Below, one piece after another: positions 63,679 to 64,000 of a DNA stretch of 64,000 nt (the first letter of the stretch is position 1; every line of letters begins with the position of its first letter). The translations under genes were made by a program, and so were the position numbers. Under the pieces are notes generated by a model. That model saw only the letters and a program-made list of their open reading frames with translations. It searched no databases and was not told the origin of the DNA. This DNA is from Formosa haliotis (lineage in GTDB: Bacteria > Bacteroidota > Bacteroidia > Flavobacteriales > Flavobacteriaceae), in assembly GCF_001685485.1 (NCBI RefSeq), contig NZ_BDEL01000001.1, positions 2,911,501 through 2,975,500 on the forward strand. The letters are read 5' to 3'.

Positions 63679-64000
63679 TTAAAAGATTTCCTTGTTTTCA
63701 ACAGCCCACATGTATAGGGCATTGTGTTTCCCGTGAAGTTTTAGTTTGGTAACAATGTTGCTTCGGTGTTTTTCTACGGTTCTTGGTGATATTCCAATTT
63801 CTTCAGCAATTTCGTTGCTGGTTAAATTACTAGCAATAAACTTAAGAATTTTTATTTCAGTTTTTGTAAGCTTATTTAAGGCTATTAAATCGGAATGTTT
63901 ATATGTTTTTTCAAGGCTAGGAATAAGATCTCTGCTAAAATAAGGGGTGTTGTTTTTAACACATTCAATACAGTTTTCTAACTCTTCGACAGCAAATTCT
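63679..64000 (-). CDS. NarL/LuxR-type regulator, C-terminal part (cut by the window end)
   Basis: The visible 106 residues run from the end of a receiver-like region (FAVEELENCIECVKNNTPYF) into a LuxR/GerE helix-turn-helix domain: LTKTEIKILKFIASNLTSNEIAEEIG, then ISPRTVEKHRSNIVTKLKL. The N terminus lies beyond 64000. The spacing before the HTH fits a response regulator with a receiver domain, but the phospho-acceptor cannot be seen. It is followed after five bases by the first of three 7-2-7 palindromes that resemble sites of this protein class. Confidence 0.85.
   Translation of the reverse strand, partial: EFAVEELENCIECVKNNTPYFSRDLIPSLEKTYKHSDLIALNKLTKTEIKILKFIASNLTSNEIAEEIGISPRTVEKHRSNIVTKLKLHGKHNALYMWAVENKEIF

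Noticed and set aside
63746..63943. Plus-strand frame of 65 residues
   Set aside because: It is antisense to a clear LuxR-type helix-turn-helix coding sequence on the minus strand.

Overview
The window reads as a stretch of a low-GC Bacteroidota chromosome, most likely a marine member of the Flavobacteriaceae. The signs are promoters of the TTG-N17-23-TAnnTTTG type instead of strong Shine-Dalgarno sites, secreted proteins starting MKK.../...AQ, SusC-like TonB receptors with an N-terminal carboxypeptidase-regulatory domain, a type IX secretion tail, a LytTR/His_kinase pair, and a eukaryote-like NrdB. The genus cannot be told from the sequence alone.

Region 1-6300 is an accessory patch: an intact IS1182-family element, a viroplasmin/RNase H protein coupled to a UvrD-like helicase carrying an embedded nuclease-like domain, a 5'-truncated membrane protein, and a DUF1398 gene. 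They are separated by related non-coding repeats, so the patch looks like a string of gene cassettes without a visible integrase.

Region 6300-22900 is core: DUF2147, HupE/UreJ-like, dCMP deaminase with a CtpA-type protease, MarC, DUF3109, a TPR histidine kinase with its LytTR regulator, class Ia ribonucleotide reductase (nrdB, nrdA), three envelope proteins, and a lipoprotein gamma-glutamyltranspeptidase homologue.

Region 23000-32500 looks like a phosphate-acquisition locus. It holds a phosphate porin plus Pit transporter operon, a small secreted MORN-like protein, and a TonB receptor plus duplicated beta-helix lipoprotein operon. All three promoters carry TTAAC-like repeats phased at 11 bp, as expected of a PhoB-type regulator; no phoB or phoR lies in the window.

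Region 32600-54600 is again mostly housekeeping: dgt, a large T9SS beta-propeller protein, an esterase-like protein, dxs, tadA, two tandem ClC channels (one with its gating glutamate changed to glutamine), aspS, and a tetR-tolC-adaptor-RND efflux operon whose promoter is framed by a perfect inverted repeat.

Region 54800-58950 (minus strand) holds a likely copper-import operon: an OprC/NosA-like TonB receptor with the CxxxM...HxM site, a Met/His-rich YtkA-like lipoprotein, a small Cys-rich exported protein apparently starting at CTG, and upstream a frameshifted beta-barrel gene. Region 59000-63100 encodes 2-oxoglutarate dehydrogenase E1 and E2.

The most unusual locus is 63125-64000. A NarL/LuxR-type regulator (cut by the window end) is followed on the same strand by three tandem units of about 144 bp. 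Each has a 7-2-7 palindrome, a -7-like box at constant spacing, a 39-bp core identical in all three copies, and a terminator hairpin whose stem pairs co-vary. This is best read as a small-RNA array controlled by the neighbouring regulator. A 35-residue membrane micro-protein follows it.
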